From Xiphias gladius (lineage: Eukaryota > Chordata > Actinopteri > Istiophoriformes > Xiphiidae), in the NCBI RefSeq assembly GCF_016859285.1, contig NC_053413.1, positions 18,495,501 through 18,559,500 of the forward strand: a DNA stretch of 64,000 nt. The letters run 5' to 3'. Numbering within the stretch: the stretch's first letter is position 1; the number at the start of each line of letters is the position of its first letter. The translations under genes were made by a program, and so were the position numbers. The notes beneath the pieces were generated by a model. The model searched no databases and had not been told where the DNA came from. It saw only the letters and a program-made list of their open reading frames with translations. Positions 12,261 to 25,112 of this stretch are shown piece after piece.

Positions 12261-12958
12261 TCCTTTTCATTGCAGCCCAAAGCAGGAGGAAAAGAGGGAA
12301 TTTGGATGTGCTCATGTGAAGAGGACACAGTCGCAGGAGAGGAAAAAATGCGTCTTTTCTTCAGATCAGGTTGGATTAAAAAACGGCTCCCTTTGATGCC
12401 ACCACATCACCCCTCAAAGCTTTAAAGCACGCTGTGCTTCTGACCTGCGAGATAAGCAAGCCTCCAGGCAGCTCTGAGGATTTGCTCACGATGAGCAGAG
12501 TGTATGCTGAGAGGCAGACAGATGTCCTCTGTGAGCTTGGTCATCAAATACCCTAAAGTAAACAATCCATTGTACTTGTGGCTTCCTTTCCTTTGAGTTC
12601 GCCTTCACATCTCTTTGTTCCTCCGCCCGTAGTGAGGTTCAAGCATTTTTTCACACTGTTTCTTATTCTTCCATTCAGGGCTTCTGCTCCGGAGGAAAGG
12701 ATAGTAAGTTGATTAAAAGACACTGGCTTGTGTAGGAGTCGATGCTTGCTCTATAACCTTAACAAAAGTATGAAAAAACCGAAAAGCTTAAGCATTATCC
12801 ATTGTTCATTCTCCCAGCGCAGCCGAGTCGACTGTAATTTATGTTTCAGTGGAAACAGCCTTGACTCTACTCGAGCAGAGAGCAGACCGAAGGAGATGCT
12901 GATGGCTTTATAGTTCCAGCAAGAGCAAGGACACACAGATGCAGAGCGGAGAGGAGGT

Positions 12959-12986
12959 ACACACACACACACACACGCACACACAG
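12959..12986. repeat. (AC)n microsatellite
   Basis: Short AC dinucleotide run interrupted once by GC. Confidence 0.85.
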
Positions 12987-13345
12987 TGAGTCTGAATGCA
13001 TGTATGCTACCGCATGTTTCTGGGATAAATAGCAGATGTCAAGGTCTCCTAGCAACGTTATCCCTAGATTCAGCTCTATGTAACAATTTACCTTAAAAAA
13101 AAAAAACCCTCTCTCCCTCTCTGTCTTTTCATTCTGTCCCATAGGGAATTACAATGAATTAACTCCCACACAGAAAGGAAATAGCAACAGTGTTATTGTC
13201 AGGTGAAATCTACAGGTTTAAACCTGGAAAGCTTCCTAATGAATTTAGTGAAATAAAGCTTATTTTCCAAAACTATATATACTCATACATACTGGTATCT
13301 TGCATTAAAACATCAACTGAAGGTCATTACTTCATATATCTTGTG

Positions 13346-13534
13346 CAGCTGTAGCTCAGGTGTTGAAGAGCATTCATCACAGGGGTTTCTGGTGTCATCC
13401 CTGGTTCCTCCACATGCCGAAGTCTCCTTTAGCAACACACTGAACCCCAAACGGCTCACAGTGTGTGTAGCTGTATTGAAAAAACGAGAATGGCTTTGGA
13501 CATCAGCATCTTCCAAATGAATGTCATGTCATAA
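13346..13534 (+). mobile_element. tRNA-derived SINE
   Basis: It starts with an A-box-like GTAGCTCAGGTG and a worn B-box region (GGTGTCATCCCTGG). It continues with the unit common to fish SINEs ('tcctttagcaacacactgaaccccaa', 'ctcacagtgtgtg') and ends in 'ggctttggacatcagcatc' followed by AAATGAATGTCATGTCAT, which matches the usual 'aaatg...atgt' repeat tail. It is too diverged to be a functional tRNA gene. No target-site duplication was established. Confidence 0.75.
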
Positions 13535-13879
13535 CAACGCAATATTAGCAATCGTTAATATTGCGTTAACCATATGTTGGATCTGAAGAAGACCATCAAG
13601 TGTCAGAATGTTCACAATCATGGCTACATAAAATAAAATAAATGTCACATATTTCCACATATTTCAAATTGTAGTATTAAATTCAGCAGTCAAATATATG
13701 AAAAACTGTATCTAATCTCTTTTTGGCTGTATTGCAATCACTATAACATACAACATAGCTCAACCCGAACAGAAATTGATTTGAAATGAATGAATGAATG
13801 AGTCCTCGAAAAAAAAAACATCAATGTGCATGCCAGCAAGGCTGCTGCACAAAGCAAATGGACTATTTACAAATGTACA

Positions 13880-15222
13880 TTATGTACACACAACACACTA
13901 CTAAGTACTGCTGCCTCGAGCCAAGGCAACAGACTCTACCATGGGTTTGCCAGCCACACAAGATGTTAAAGCCTAACTCAAGAGGCACAAATGCCAACCC
14001 ACCAGCTGCAAAGCCAAGTGGAACAAGTAGAAGTCATCTCATATCTGGGGACACTGATGTCCACCCAACGAATTACTAATGCACCTTAAGGCAGGAACCT
14101 GCGAAAATTGTGATGGACATAGTCAACTTGAATTCCTTCAGTTTCTTGGTAGAAGCCAGTGTCAGCAGGAAGTTAGTCTTGATTGACAGCAACTTCAGGT
14201 CCTACAACTCCAGAGGGTCTAATGTGGGCTTCTTCAGAGCCCTTCCTTAAGAAACAACTCCACCTCCAAGGGTAGGATAGCAGGCTTACGACAGCTTTTT
14301 ACACTTCTCCTAGCACTCTTAAGGAATGGAGAAACCAGTCTGCAATCCCCTTCAGACAACTGGTCTTTCCATTTTTGAACAGGTCTAACTGCAGTCCCTA
14401 TTCCTCTGGAAGAGACTCCCCAGAGTCTAAAGGTGCTCTCACACCCAACTTGGTTGATTAGGTAGGAAAGCAGACATCTGAGGCCATAGATAGCACACAC
14501 AAGATTCATTGAAGCACTGCATGACTTGAGGTCAATTACTGAATTTGATTACTCCACTGGGGTCCAGGGAGCACTGATGACACAGGATAACATTCACCGA
14601 AACTGTCCAATCAAAGAGTTACCAGTCAATCCATATGACTTCATGTTTACTCCTCTTGTTTTGTTTGTAATAAGCAAGTGTCCACACAAAGTAAACCATC
14701 ATTTTTTCCTTGGTCCGGATCAAATGAACCAAACTAAAGGTGTGAAAATATGCTGCAGCTTAACAGGGGCTGAGCTTTTCCTAGGATGTCACTGGTGTCC
14801 CCTATACTACATCTCAAAAATCCTCCAGTTTTACAAGTAGATGGACCCTGTGAACAAGCCCCCAGCAGCGTCTCCACCCTCTTTTGTGGTAGTTCTACAA
14901 GAGAGGATGGAAAGAACTCAATCCTATCAGGGGCTAAGGTCAGAACCTCAGTCCCTGGGGAAGGAGATATGGTATGGCAACATACACTGTGCCTGTGACA
15001 GGTAGCCCTGAGAAGCTGGGATTTTTCATTGAATGCTGTCCAATAAAGGTGGGATATCTAGTAACCTGTCATGGCCACAAGAATAAGCCTCGGCCACTCT
15101 CTCTGAAGGAATGATGGAAGGAGGGAGAAGGAAGGGAAGGTGTACAAAAGCGCCCATTGATATTGGTGGACCATCATATCCGTTCCTAGGGAAGTGGAGT
15201 CGTTGCGTAGTCAGAAGAACCA
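13880..15222 (-). mobile_element. Decayed DIRS-like retrotransposon fragment (tyrosine recombinase region)
   Basis: Minus-strand frames around 14340-14110 read SPFLKSARRS, then LEVELFLKEGL, KKPTLDPLEL, then a stop, then DLKLLSIKTNFLLTLAS and TKKLKEF. This order matches the 'FLKGARRL ... PFEPL ... LKLLSLKTALLLALTSAKRV' block that I recall from fish DIRS-type tyrosine recombinases. Upstream on the same strand (about 14900) a frame reads VELPQKRVETLLGACSQGP, compatible with the N-terminal part of that domain. Near 15175-15215 'actacgcaacgactccactt' resembles a DIRS-type terminal or internal-complementary sequence. Stops and frame changes make it non-functional. A second element at 14425-14757 interrupts it. 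The boundaries are approximate. Confidence 0.5.
14425..14757. mobile_element. Non-autonomous DNA element nested in the DIRS-like fossil
   Basis: The left end has 'ggtgctctcacacccaactt' and the right end 'ccaaactaaaggtgtgaaaa', which are roughly inverted complements, with a 'ttggtccggatcaaatgaac' sub-terminal block. The TIR pairing is imperfect. It resembles a widespread vertebrate element with 'tttcacacct' ends, from memory. Confidence 0.45.
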
Positions 15223-15361
15223 CAGACAGTGGGTGTCTGTAGTGGAGCTAAATTACTGCAAGGAGTTCAATACATTTCCATGTTTCTGGGATGGGACCTC
15301 CATGATCCATTGTTTGTGCAACTGTTTAACTATAGTGTCTACTATAAATGTATATTATGTA

Positions 15362-15400
15362 ACTGGTGGTTAACCATGGTGGGCATGGTTAACCACCAGT
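15362..15400. repeat. Perfect hairpin, 17-bp arms with a 5-nt loop
   Basis: 15362-15378 (ACTGGTGGTTAACCATG) and 15384-15400 (CATGGTTAACCACCAGT) are exact inverted complements separated by GTGGG. There is no flanking T-run, so it is not a terminator. Each arm itself contains the palindrome GGTTAACC. Confidence 0.9.
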
Positions 15401-15949
15401 GCCCCACGTGCACGTACAAGCTGCTGGTCACGCTTGACTCATTCCCTGGCGAGGTTTGTAGCAAGCTGCATCGTGATTCTAATGCTGCTGTATTGTTTAT
15501 GTGGTCACTAAACTGAAGTGCTGTTTCAGGCGATGACAAGGCGTGGCACGCTGCATCGGTGACAATTGGCTCTTGTTAAAAGCTTGCTGAGACTGAAACA
15601 GCAATTCAGCAATATGACCAGGAAACAACTCATGAAGTATCATAAATGTAATCAGTAAAATGGTAAAATGAACGCTGGCTGACAGACTGAGCTGATAGAA
15701 TTGTGTGCTCACCGGTTCTCTGTCTTCACATACAAATACCTGCACATATTTAATTTTCAAATCAAGTCTACAGGGAAGGAAGGAATGAGCAGCTGGTTGA
15801 ATAATTGATGAAAGGTCTGCTGCATTGTCAGCTACATTTAGTATTTCATCTACCTTCCTATCACTGACTTAATGTTTAGTGGTCTTTATGACAATGGTCA
15901 TGTGATTTCAGGGGCAGGGCCAGAGTCCCCCCATCACAGTAAGAAGGTG

Positions 15950-16072
15950 AGATACCAAATTACCACAAAGAGAATCAAACAGACCACGGAGACACAAGAT
16001 GGCTACAAAGAGACACAAACCAACAACAAAGGCACTCAAAAAAAGACCACAAGAAGATGCCAAATGATGATA
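15950..16072 (+). repeat. Degenerate minisatellite of ACAAAGAGACACA-type units
   Basis: Several imperfect units built on 'CACAAAGAG' and 'GACACAA' motifs, purine-rich on the plus strand. It resembles a low-complexity tandem repeat that I recall as common in fish. Confidence 0.55.
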
Positions 16073-17015
16073 AAGGAACTTTCATTTTAGGGGGATTTGG
16101 TCCTTCGTGGAGGGGATGGGGACCTTTTACACAGGGTGACATTTTGGAAAGTCAGCTTTGAATTTTTATATTACGATCTCTGCACACTTACAAAATGGCA
16201 GATATCCTACTTTGGAACAAAGTTTATATTCAGTACTAAGTTTGTTATGACAATGTTAAATGTTATTATTTTTTCCGTTTCCTGATGCGTCCTCCAAAAC
16301 ATAGAGGTTGTTTCAAGCAGTTTTTTTTCATAGAAAAACAAAGGCAATCCTGTAAGAGTGGCAGTTATCTATTGGAGGGATAATGAGACCAGACAATCAC
16401 GGTTCAAGTGGAGCCTCTTGTGAGATCAGGTGGGTGTTTTGTGTATTGTCAAACAACTCTCTACAGTAATAATTTGCACTATGTGACAGAGGAGAATAAT
16501 ACTTATTTTCTAGCATTTCCTCTTGATTACGTGTAATAGTGTAGCTTTAAAATCACTGTTTCAAAACTCTAGCCATTTTATAGCTGGACGCAATTTTACT
16601 ATCTGTTGACACTGATAAGTTTTGACCAAATCTCACTCTTTGCTAAGAGTTTTAACTTGACATGTCTGATAGCATAGTGAGCAGCCAGTATACTGTCGGA
16701 GTAGATATTTGGAGTGTCCATTTGCCCCACAAGACTGCGCTGAAGAGTCTTTCCCAGGCAACATGATAATAAATCTAAAGTAAACCAGTATGTCAGACCT
16801 TTGTGGTGAAGGTATGATGGGAAAGGGATGGAGGGAGAAAATGTTGAAAGTAAAGAGAACCAGGTCGCAATTACTGAACAGTAGAGGTAGCTGATAAAAC
16901 AGCCAGGCAGATATACTGCTCCCTATTTGCTGATATTAGCTTATTGAAGATATATCAATATTAGTGTGTGTTAGTAACAAGTAACAAGAAATAGCATTAC
17001 ATAAATGCCCTACTA

Positions 17016-17205
17016 CACTCTGTAGCCAGTTTATTGCTTATACCTAGCTAAAAGTAATGCAGTCTAACACAGCAGTCCAGTAATAAGTCCTACCTTCATG
17101 AAAATTATAATGTTCAGTTTATACTTAAACTATTTTAGACAGGTGCTAACTGAACTGTGTTGATGGCCATTTTGGAGGATGTCATTTTTAAGATTACTGT
17201 TTATG
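17016..17205. repeat. Degraded copy of MITE family M2
   Basis: Parallels the left half of the element at 7373-7707: 'agccagtttattg', 'taatgcagtctaacacagcagtcc', 'taccttcatgaaaattataa', 'gttcagttt..acttaaact', 'acaggtgctaactgaactg', then 'ttttggaggatgt'. The right terminus is absent. Confidence 0.6.
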
Positions 17206-17209
17206 TTGA

Positions 17210-20200
17210 AAAATAAATATAAGCCATTATATTGTTAGAAGATTTTTTTAAACTCCCCAATATCGATTTCAGTATTTGCCTCAAATGTCCAGTGCTGGCC
17301 GGGCTTCCGTGAACAGTGCTGCAATCAGCCAGGATTTAAACTCATGACATGTGTGGTCAGGAGAAGTCAGAAGCAGGCTGAACGTATTGATTCATGGTTT
17401 TCCATGGAGGCTCTGAGCTCTGTGGTGGAACAGCTTGGACTCTACTTGGCATTCTGAGGACTGCTGTCAGGACAGCATCAACATTTAATCTCAGATACAG
17501 TCTGAGTCATATACAAACCCAGCTGTGAAGGGAGAATTTCACGTAACTCACGTGACATGAATTACTTATTTACCGAGAGGACTATTTGAGGTTTACATAC
17601 AAATAAAAAGGGAAAAACCTTAGGGGTGCCAGCCAAGAGACTTACAGGTGTTATTGGTATTAGAGTGAATAATTACTGTGAAATAATAATAATAATTTGG
17701 TGAATAATATTTTCATCAAATTACAAATGGTCAGAAGATCAGACAGGTTTTGCACAGGCCAACAGTTTAACATAATTATCTAAACCGTTTTATTTATAAG
17801 GAATCTATGGCACACCCAAATTGCCAAATAGTCCCATTACCAGATGCAGTCCATTTGTGGATTCAGATCTCCGTGCACAAATGACGCATGTTTTGGATCA
17901 GGAACAATGTTTCTCTCCATTTATTCTCTCAAAATACAATTAAAGGCCTCACAACACTCGTTAGAAAATAACCTTGAGAAAATTGTGAAGGAGAGTGGGG
18001 GGCGAGCATCAAAGCAAAATGAAACGGTAACAGCTTTACTACTTCTGTATTTCACTGTGGATACTTGATTTTAAAAAAATATATCGATAAAACTAAAAGC
18101 CTCACTACTTCATGAGAAAATAAACAAGAGGCGTGCTGCCAGATGTTTGTTCTGGCTATCTGCCTCTGGGATTGGTACAACCCAACAAATATCAGGAGCC
18201 CCCCCCCACACACACACACACACTTCACTGTTTTCCAAAAGCTTTTAGAAAGCACTGGAGACTCACATATACACAAATACCCACTCGAGTACACACATAC
18301 CCACACACAGGGTAGAGGAAGAATAATCACAATGCATCGTGCGAAGTTTCTTGTGTGTGTTTGTGCATTTGCGATGACCTTTTGCAACCAATCCAGAAGG
18401 ACTGTTTCTGATTTCAAATGGAGGAGGTGCACGATGCGCAAGGTCCTCATATGAAATGACCATCCAGTATCAATATCCCCGTGCGTATATGAGAGAACAT
18501 GTGAGTGTGTCCGAAATGGGGAGAGTCAGAGATGTGACATGCGTGGTAAATGTGTGTACATGTGAAGGCATGTGCAGGTCTGACCACCGACACCGCGCTC
18601 AAGCAACAAGTACAGAATCTCAACATGTTGGATGGTTTTATGGCCCACAACTTTACTGTTTGGACTCACTCAGAAGTATTTTGAGTGGTGAGCATAGTGA
18701 AGCATCCAGCCGCTAAAGACTCAACTGACTTAACCCTTTGCTGCCGTACTTATTTGGTCAGAATTATCATGACTAAATGAATGTACATGAATTTACATTT
18801 TGTTTGTTTTTCTGCAATAATAGCTCCCTATGTATTAGTGCTCTCCAGCCAGTGTAACCTTTTTCATACCAACTGACAATGAACTGTAATTCAGTTGTTG
18901 AGATATCTGTACGGTCACGCACAAAACATCATTGATTATATCTCTTCATTTTAACAGGCATTGAAACTGTATAGGTGTGAACCAGCTACTTCTTACTGTG
19001 AATTTTAACAGTGGTTCATAAACTATACAGTATGTCCTCCGGTACGTATCAGCACTCCACAAAAGATGACAATCTATGAATTCTGCACGACAGCACTGCA
19101 CAGCATTTGTGCTTAACAGTGATGGGGAAATAGATGTCTGACTTTGTTACCTCCTACTGATTTGGTGTTGCATGCTACCGCACATACAAATCATGAACAG
19201 AAACAAGCACCCAGCAGTCAATGGCATGATGGATGGAAGAAACAGCTACATAATCAACCCAATCTTTGTACCAAAGAAATTAATACGAGAACCTAAATTA
19301 TCCGTCAGAACCAGTGAGAGATGAGCAGATGTGATGGAGGCTGAATGGCTGGTGTCAGGGGTAAGAATTGAATTCCAGTCTGCACCGCCGCACTGTCTCA
19401 GCCTGAGCAGAAATAATCTGGATTGTGTTGTAAAAGGGGTGGATGCTAAAGATTAGCCTCATGCACCAGATTTAAAATTAATTGCAAGAATGCACCTGAA
19501 GGAAAAAATGGCCCTTAGATCTTTTGCGTGAGCTATCATATACTGAAATCAAATTTTAGCATATTAGGGGAGGTGTTCTTTTTTCTCAAATTCAGAGGAA
19601 ATATATAATGAAAACAAATGAATGATCCTATCTTTTCAAAAGAAATTAAAAATAAAGTGGGTTTTTATGGATTATTTTGCCCTTCGATCAATAAAATAGC
19701 TACTGCTTTCCTGGAGTAATCATGCTCAATGCTAATCATTGTAAAATCATTAGGTTTAGGAAAATGTTATCCCCTCCTGAGTAAAATCTTTTGAGTCGAA
19801 CTTGACAGTTTGAAGGTGACAAAGACCTCTAGCGGCTGTGGTATTTACGACGGTAGCAAAGGAGGAAGTCAGGTGGCGCTGTTACAGGCTGTCCCTGAGT
19901 TGGGATTTTCAGAGTCGTCTCAACTCAGACGGGGCTGTATGCCAGAATTTCAAACTTCTTAACAGCTTGTTTAGTGTCCTGGGTGCAGCCACAGGTAATT
20001 TATTGCTGCCGTTGGCTGACCTTCTACCTAAATGTACCATTGAATAAAGCTGTTACACTTTTATTTATATTAACATTATATCTGGTCATTTGGTAAAGGA
20101 TACTTTTTGAAGACACTCTTTGAGAACAGTTTAAATCAATAGTACATTTTTGCTGTACTGTACATTCAGTTATTCTTTTATGATTCAAAGGCTTCTGCAG

Positions 20201-22879
20201 AAAAAAATGACAGTAAAATAGCCTTTAATCACATCAAGAAACATATTTGAGAAGAGTACATGACTCATCAGCTCACTGTATCCTGGAGAAAATAATTCCT
20301 ATATTTACAATTTCTAATTGCCGCTTAAACTGCATTAACTATCTTCAACTTTCAACTTTATTTGTCCCCGGAGGGCAACATTTGCGATGCTCTGTAATGT
20401 TTGGCTTATCCACTTAACACAAGTTATGGGAGGCTTTTGATCCTCATGTAGAGACTAATGCTAAAATATGCATGTAAATAGCTTCTTATATATTGTAATG
20501 AGGCTGTGTGAAATGTCTTAAAGCAGATTGTAATGAATAAAAGATGGCATAAAAACAGCATAAAAACAACATTTCAGCTGGTCACTTTACACATCCTTGA
20601 AATGTCTGGTCAGTCCATTTTTGATGGACTGACTGACTGGTAATGCTTCTTCTTCTTTAAGAATAGAGGCAGCTAATGACGGCCATAAACGATCACTAGC
20701 ACAGCAGTGTTTCTGTCCCTCATCAGCTACTGGAAACGTAGAGCATGACTTTGGCTCATCAAGCCTATTTAAATCAATCATGACTGATGGGGTGTGAAGC
20801 ACCCCATCAATACAGCAAGGAGCAGCAGTGCGGTGCAGGAAGGAGGGGAGACAGACAATAGACTGTGCTAAGTAATTTTCTCATCTTGCACAATTAGGGT
20901 TTTGTTCTTTTAATATTAACATTCGCAGTAAAAAGTCTCAGATTTCTCTTAGAATGTCTTTCCAATTTATGTCTACAGGCATATCTTTAATGCCGGTAAT
21001 ACCTGTAAGACTTGTTTACTTTATGAAATAATGACTGATGCGATGTTAAGTGAGTGACGTCAAGATGAAGGCAGACCAAGCAGACAGATGTTAAGAGGCA
21101 GGTGACAAGAGGCTGATGGTGGGCGGGTCAAAAATACACAAATTAATGTTACTATGATAATGTGCAGGGCTGCTATGACAAGAATGGCATTTCTGGCAAA
21201 ATGTGGATGGACATAAATACAAAAGATTACCCATTTGTGGGGAAAAAAAAAAAAATTACAGGAAACATTGAACCTTCAATATTTGACTGCCTAGCCCAGA
21301 CAGATAAATACCATTGGGTTCTTTCTGCCTGTTGTTCCAAAGCACCAGCACTCAGGTAGATGATATATTGAGGGACGGTAGCCGAGCCGAAGAGAGAGAC
21401 CATGCTTGATTACGCTAACGGGTGCTGGGGAAAGCTTATCAATTATACAAGGTAGGTTATTCATTAAAGTATTGCTTTATTGTATTATGCTGGTTAATAC
21501 GACTATACTATTACATTTTGGGAACATGTTTATAGATTATACAGTGGGACATTCATTAAAATTCTGCAAAAGCAAACGTGAATACATGGTTGTTTTATCC
21601 TGCATGACAGTCCTCAGTTTTACAGGGTGTGCATTTAAGACTGCAGTTAGGAATGAATTCATGATATAGGAGGAATCAATAATAGAGACTTTTTATTACA
21701 TAAAATGATCTTTTCTATATTCAGTTCAGGTGAGCTCATTAAAGTCAGCTCTATGTTGACCACACCGTGGCCTTCACCCTTTAAAAGGTTCCTATTTTAC
21801 CAAGTGAATCTACTTTGATAAAAAGTTGAGATTATGGCAATAAATATTCCACATTTGTAGTGCATATATTGTCCAGTTATGTTTTTTCATGAAAGCATGA
21901 AAGGAATATCTGCAGACACTAGTCAGAGCTGAGAAAAGGCTGCAACACCCCATTATTTGGGTTAACACAATAATTTCATCAAATATTTTTTACTTACAGT
22001 CAATTTTGTCCTAAAAAGACAATGTTAAACATGAGAAAAAATAAGAGAGGGTCACTGCTCTGCACTGTCATACAGCGACTGGCCAAGTGCAGGTAATCCT
22101 TATTACACATAGTGTTTTTGCCATGGAACAACCAAACATCCGCATTTTAGATGTGTAATGTTGCTTTACGTATATAAAGGTCAGACTTTCAGAAACACTC
22201 GTGATGAGGAACAACTTCATTGTCAGACCGACGCAGATGAAAACTACAAGCACATAATGAAGTTGTTTATACTTCATATGTTGCTGGAGTTTTGACATCT
22301 TCAGACTATGTTCCTTTGCCTTCTCTATATTTCCCTTGATGAATAATGCCACATTTAGACAAATTTACTGATTCCTGTTCAAATTTAAAAGTTTAAAAGA
22401 CTGTACTGAATGCTTGAAGTTGCATCACAGTTGACTGTCACAGTGATTGTTTTGTTCGCTGTTTTTTTTTTTTTTTTAATTGGTCTTGATTCAATCTCAA
22501 AACAGCTTAGACTTGGATTTGTCCTTGACCTGATTGATGTCTTTACTGTAGCCCTCCTTGACATTGCAACCACACAATCGTTTTTTTCTCTGCGAAGGAA
22601 GTACAATTAGCCAACAGAAATGTGCCCGCATTATTGGTGACATGTTAAGTGTCCATAGAGGTTTTTTGCAATGTCACCCTAAAGAGAACAAGGTGTATGA
22701 GTAAAAATAAAAAACAAATCACATGCTGTCGGAAATTAACAAACAAAAGAGCCTGAGTTGAACAGAGTGATTCTTTGGAATATGACACGAGCTTACGTAA
22801 GCACAGTTGAAAATCCGGTAAACTAACTCCATATTTTTTCTGCCTACTATTAAGACTCAGTGTACCTTTCTAAAAATAG
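17210..22879. other. Gene-free stretch
   Basis: I see no exon, RNA gene or clear mobile element, apart from an AC tract and a short piece at about 20338-20395 ('actttatttgtccccggagggcaa') that resembles the 3' end of a fish LINE. The open frames here are short, have no recognisable domain and often overlap low-complexity DNA. Confidence 0.5.
18198..18231. repeat. C-run followed by an (AC)n tract
   Basis: A run of about ten C, then an AC dinucleotide run. Confidence 0.8.
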
Positions 22880-22949
22880 TTATTTTGTGTGGCTGGGGGC
22901 AAGATGGACCCATTATTTGTTCTGCAATGTGGAGCAGCAACTGTAGCAT

Positions 22950-23335
22950 CCACAGGCAGAATTCACCGATCTCAACGAGAGAAGATTACAGAGCTGGACT
23001 GGCCATAAATCATGAATTTGCCACCTTCTTCCAAGAGAAAGTTTCCAATATTACAAAAAAAAATCAATCAACAGTCTCATGCACTGATGGATCTGTCCTG
23101 TCTCTGCCCCTACATCATCATACCACTGTGAGCACAATATACAATTTTTCATCTACTACCACTCATGATCTAGAAGAGGTGCTACAGCAAATTTTTTCAA
23201 AAGTGTATTCCACTGCTTGTCGCCTGACGTACCAGATATTAACAGTTCTTTACAGTTCTGTAAAGCCTAATTTTATAATGAGCAGTGTTATGTACTTTAT
23301 ATTCCAAACACAAATCTCTCAATACATGTAAGGAG
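22950..23335 (+). pseudogene. Non-LTR retrotransposon (LINE) ORF2 fragment, decayed
   Basis: A frame open from 22885 to 23331 contains AINHEFATFFQEKVSNI, then a variable part, then TTTHDLEEVLQQIFSKVYST and ACRL. This matches the segment between the endonuclease and reverse transcriptase of fish LINEs (FNxFFxxKI..I, then a 'xPEEVxxxIxxxxSTTCxLDPLPT' block). The RT motif that should follow is missing. Rex1/CR1/L2-like is my best guess, from memory. It is a short, dead fragment. Confidence 0.5.
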
Positions 23336-24559
23336 GAGATAGGAGAAATCATGAAAACCCCTATGACATTCCTGTTTGTGTTCTTATTCTAGCTCTTCAC
23401 TGTAATATTTTTCTTAGCCAGGATTATATGATATTGCCATTAATGCACCAGCTGAAAAAGGCAAAACCTGAGTATCCCGGAGAATGGCAGGGTGTTGGTG
23501 TGCACGTAAACACACTCAACGGAGCTTTGTTAATGGAGCTTGATGATTTTGAGTGGAACATTTTGCTTTCTCTCTTGTCTGTTTTATTAACCCTTGGCGT
23601 TTGTCAGCATCCTAAGAAGAAACATTTGTATTTAGAGGGTGTCTGTGTGATGGATACAAAATGGGGGGAAAGACGGAGGAGACGTTTAAATAAAGCACAT
23701 GCCAGAAAACACCATGCTTGCTTTTAATTTAATGTGAAATGAGTCACACGGTGGACTGTGATCATTAGGACCATCTTGTGTTTTTCCATTTTTTCCCCCA
23801 TTTCTTTGCATCACCTTTTCCACCTGAAAAAAGAAACTGGATGGAAAAAGATAAAATGAGAAGAAAAGCAAATGTTCTTACCATGCTCATTTTCAGGATC
23901 ACTTAATGTGTCTCAAACTGATAAAAGTGTTTGTTTCATATCATTTAAGCTCTTACCCCAGTCAAAAAAAAGTGATAATATCAACATTAGGGTTATATAA
24001 CCTTGGGCACTGATACATGTGTACACCTCATCCCATACATGAGTGCTTTCCATTATATAGTATGAGGTACATGTTTTGTCGCCATGACAACTTTTAGATT
24101 TTTCCATCTATACTTGTGATAGGGGCGTGAGGATGCAAACAGCACAACACAAATAAGACCTGGCTTTGTTTTAGACTATTTTACAGAATACCGTGTACGT
24201 GAAATCACATTCACTGACACAAAGGCCTCGGGGCCAATGATATGGGGAAATGTGCCTTGAATGAGTAGTGGTCATTTAGGACAATAAAGAGATGTGTTTT
24301 AAGCTGCATGCAATAACATTAGTGCTGATAGGGTCAGTTATAAAATAAAACGAATGTTCCGTTTTTATGTAATGTTCAGTAAGGTATTCACACTCATACT
24401 TAGCTGTTTCTTTGTATACAAAAGCGTGATACAACAGGTTTGCATGGTGGATATGTTGGAAAAGAGTCTGCTCTTTGGTTTCAAGGAATCAGTGTAGGTA
24501 CTGTATCTATCACGCTACATGGCCGAATGCATGTGTGACCATAACACCCACACGTGATT

Positions 24560-24790
24560 TTTTTTAACATCTCTTTTCAAAATCATGGGCATGAATCTGC
24601 TGCTATAACAGACACCACACCTCTGGAAAGGCTCTCCATAAGGGTTTGGAATCTAAGAACGGGGATTTCCTTCCACTGAGCCAGAAGAGCCCTGGTGAGG
24701 TTGGCGGTAAGGCCTAGCTCACAGTTGTAGGTCCAATTCATCCCAGACGTACTGAATGGAATTGAGGTTTATAGCACCTTGTTTATACAT
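24560..24790. repeat. Fragment of a dispersed fish DNA element
   Basis: Contains 'gctgctataacagac', 'cacctctggaaaggctctcc', 'taagggtttggaat', 'agaagagccctggtgaggtt', 'ggtaaggcctagctcacag' and 'ttcatcccagacgtactgaa'. I recall this order from a widely dispersed fish repeat. The class is not certain, and neither terminus is clear. Confidence 0.5.
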
Positions 24791-24984
24791 GTGTCTTTCT
24801 CTCTCTCTCTCTTTTTTTTTAAATGACTCACATGACATTTATTGTCCAATACTGTTTTCACTGTTTCACAGTTGCTTCAAGTAAAAACTACAAAGGGCAA
24901 CTCCTTGTCTTTGACCTTCTCTGTAGCCATGTTTTGCTCACTGCATAGCTGTGCATCTAGAACTGGTCAAACCATGACAGAGGT

Positions 24985-25112
24985 TATCTCGGGCCACTTT
25001 TCATATAGAGCAGGTCTAGACCCACATAGACACATAGATATATTTACAGGGACCCAACATTCCCCCGTGAGCAAGCACTTGGCAACAGCGGCAAGGAAAA
25101 ACTCCCTAAGCT
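24985..25112 (+). repeat. Fragment of a common fish dispersed repeat
   Basis: Carries 'agagcaggtctagaccc', 'acagggacccaacattcccc' and 'gagcaagcacttggcaacag', followed by GGCAAGGAAAAACTCCCT. This string is one I remember as repeated very many times in percomorph genomes. No ORF. Confidence 0.55.

Noticed and set aside
13346-13420. A tRNA gene, from A-box and B-box-like sequence.
   Set aside because: The boxes are worn, no cloverleaf can be drawn, and the SINE body and tail follow directly.
18052-18454. Overlapping frames of 103 and 132 codons on opposite strands.
   Set aside because: Both are driven by AC/GT repeats and lack any domain or codon pattern.
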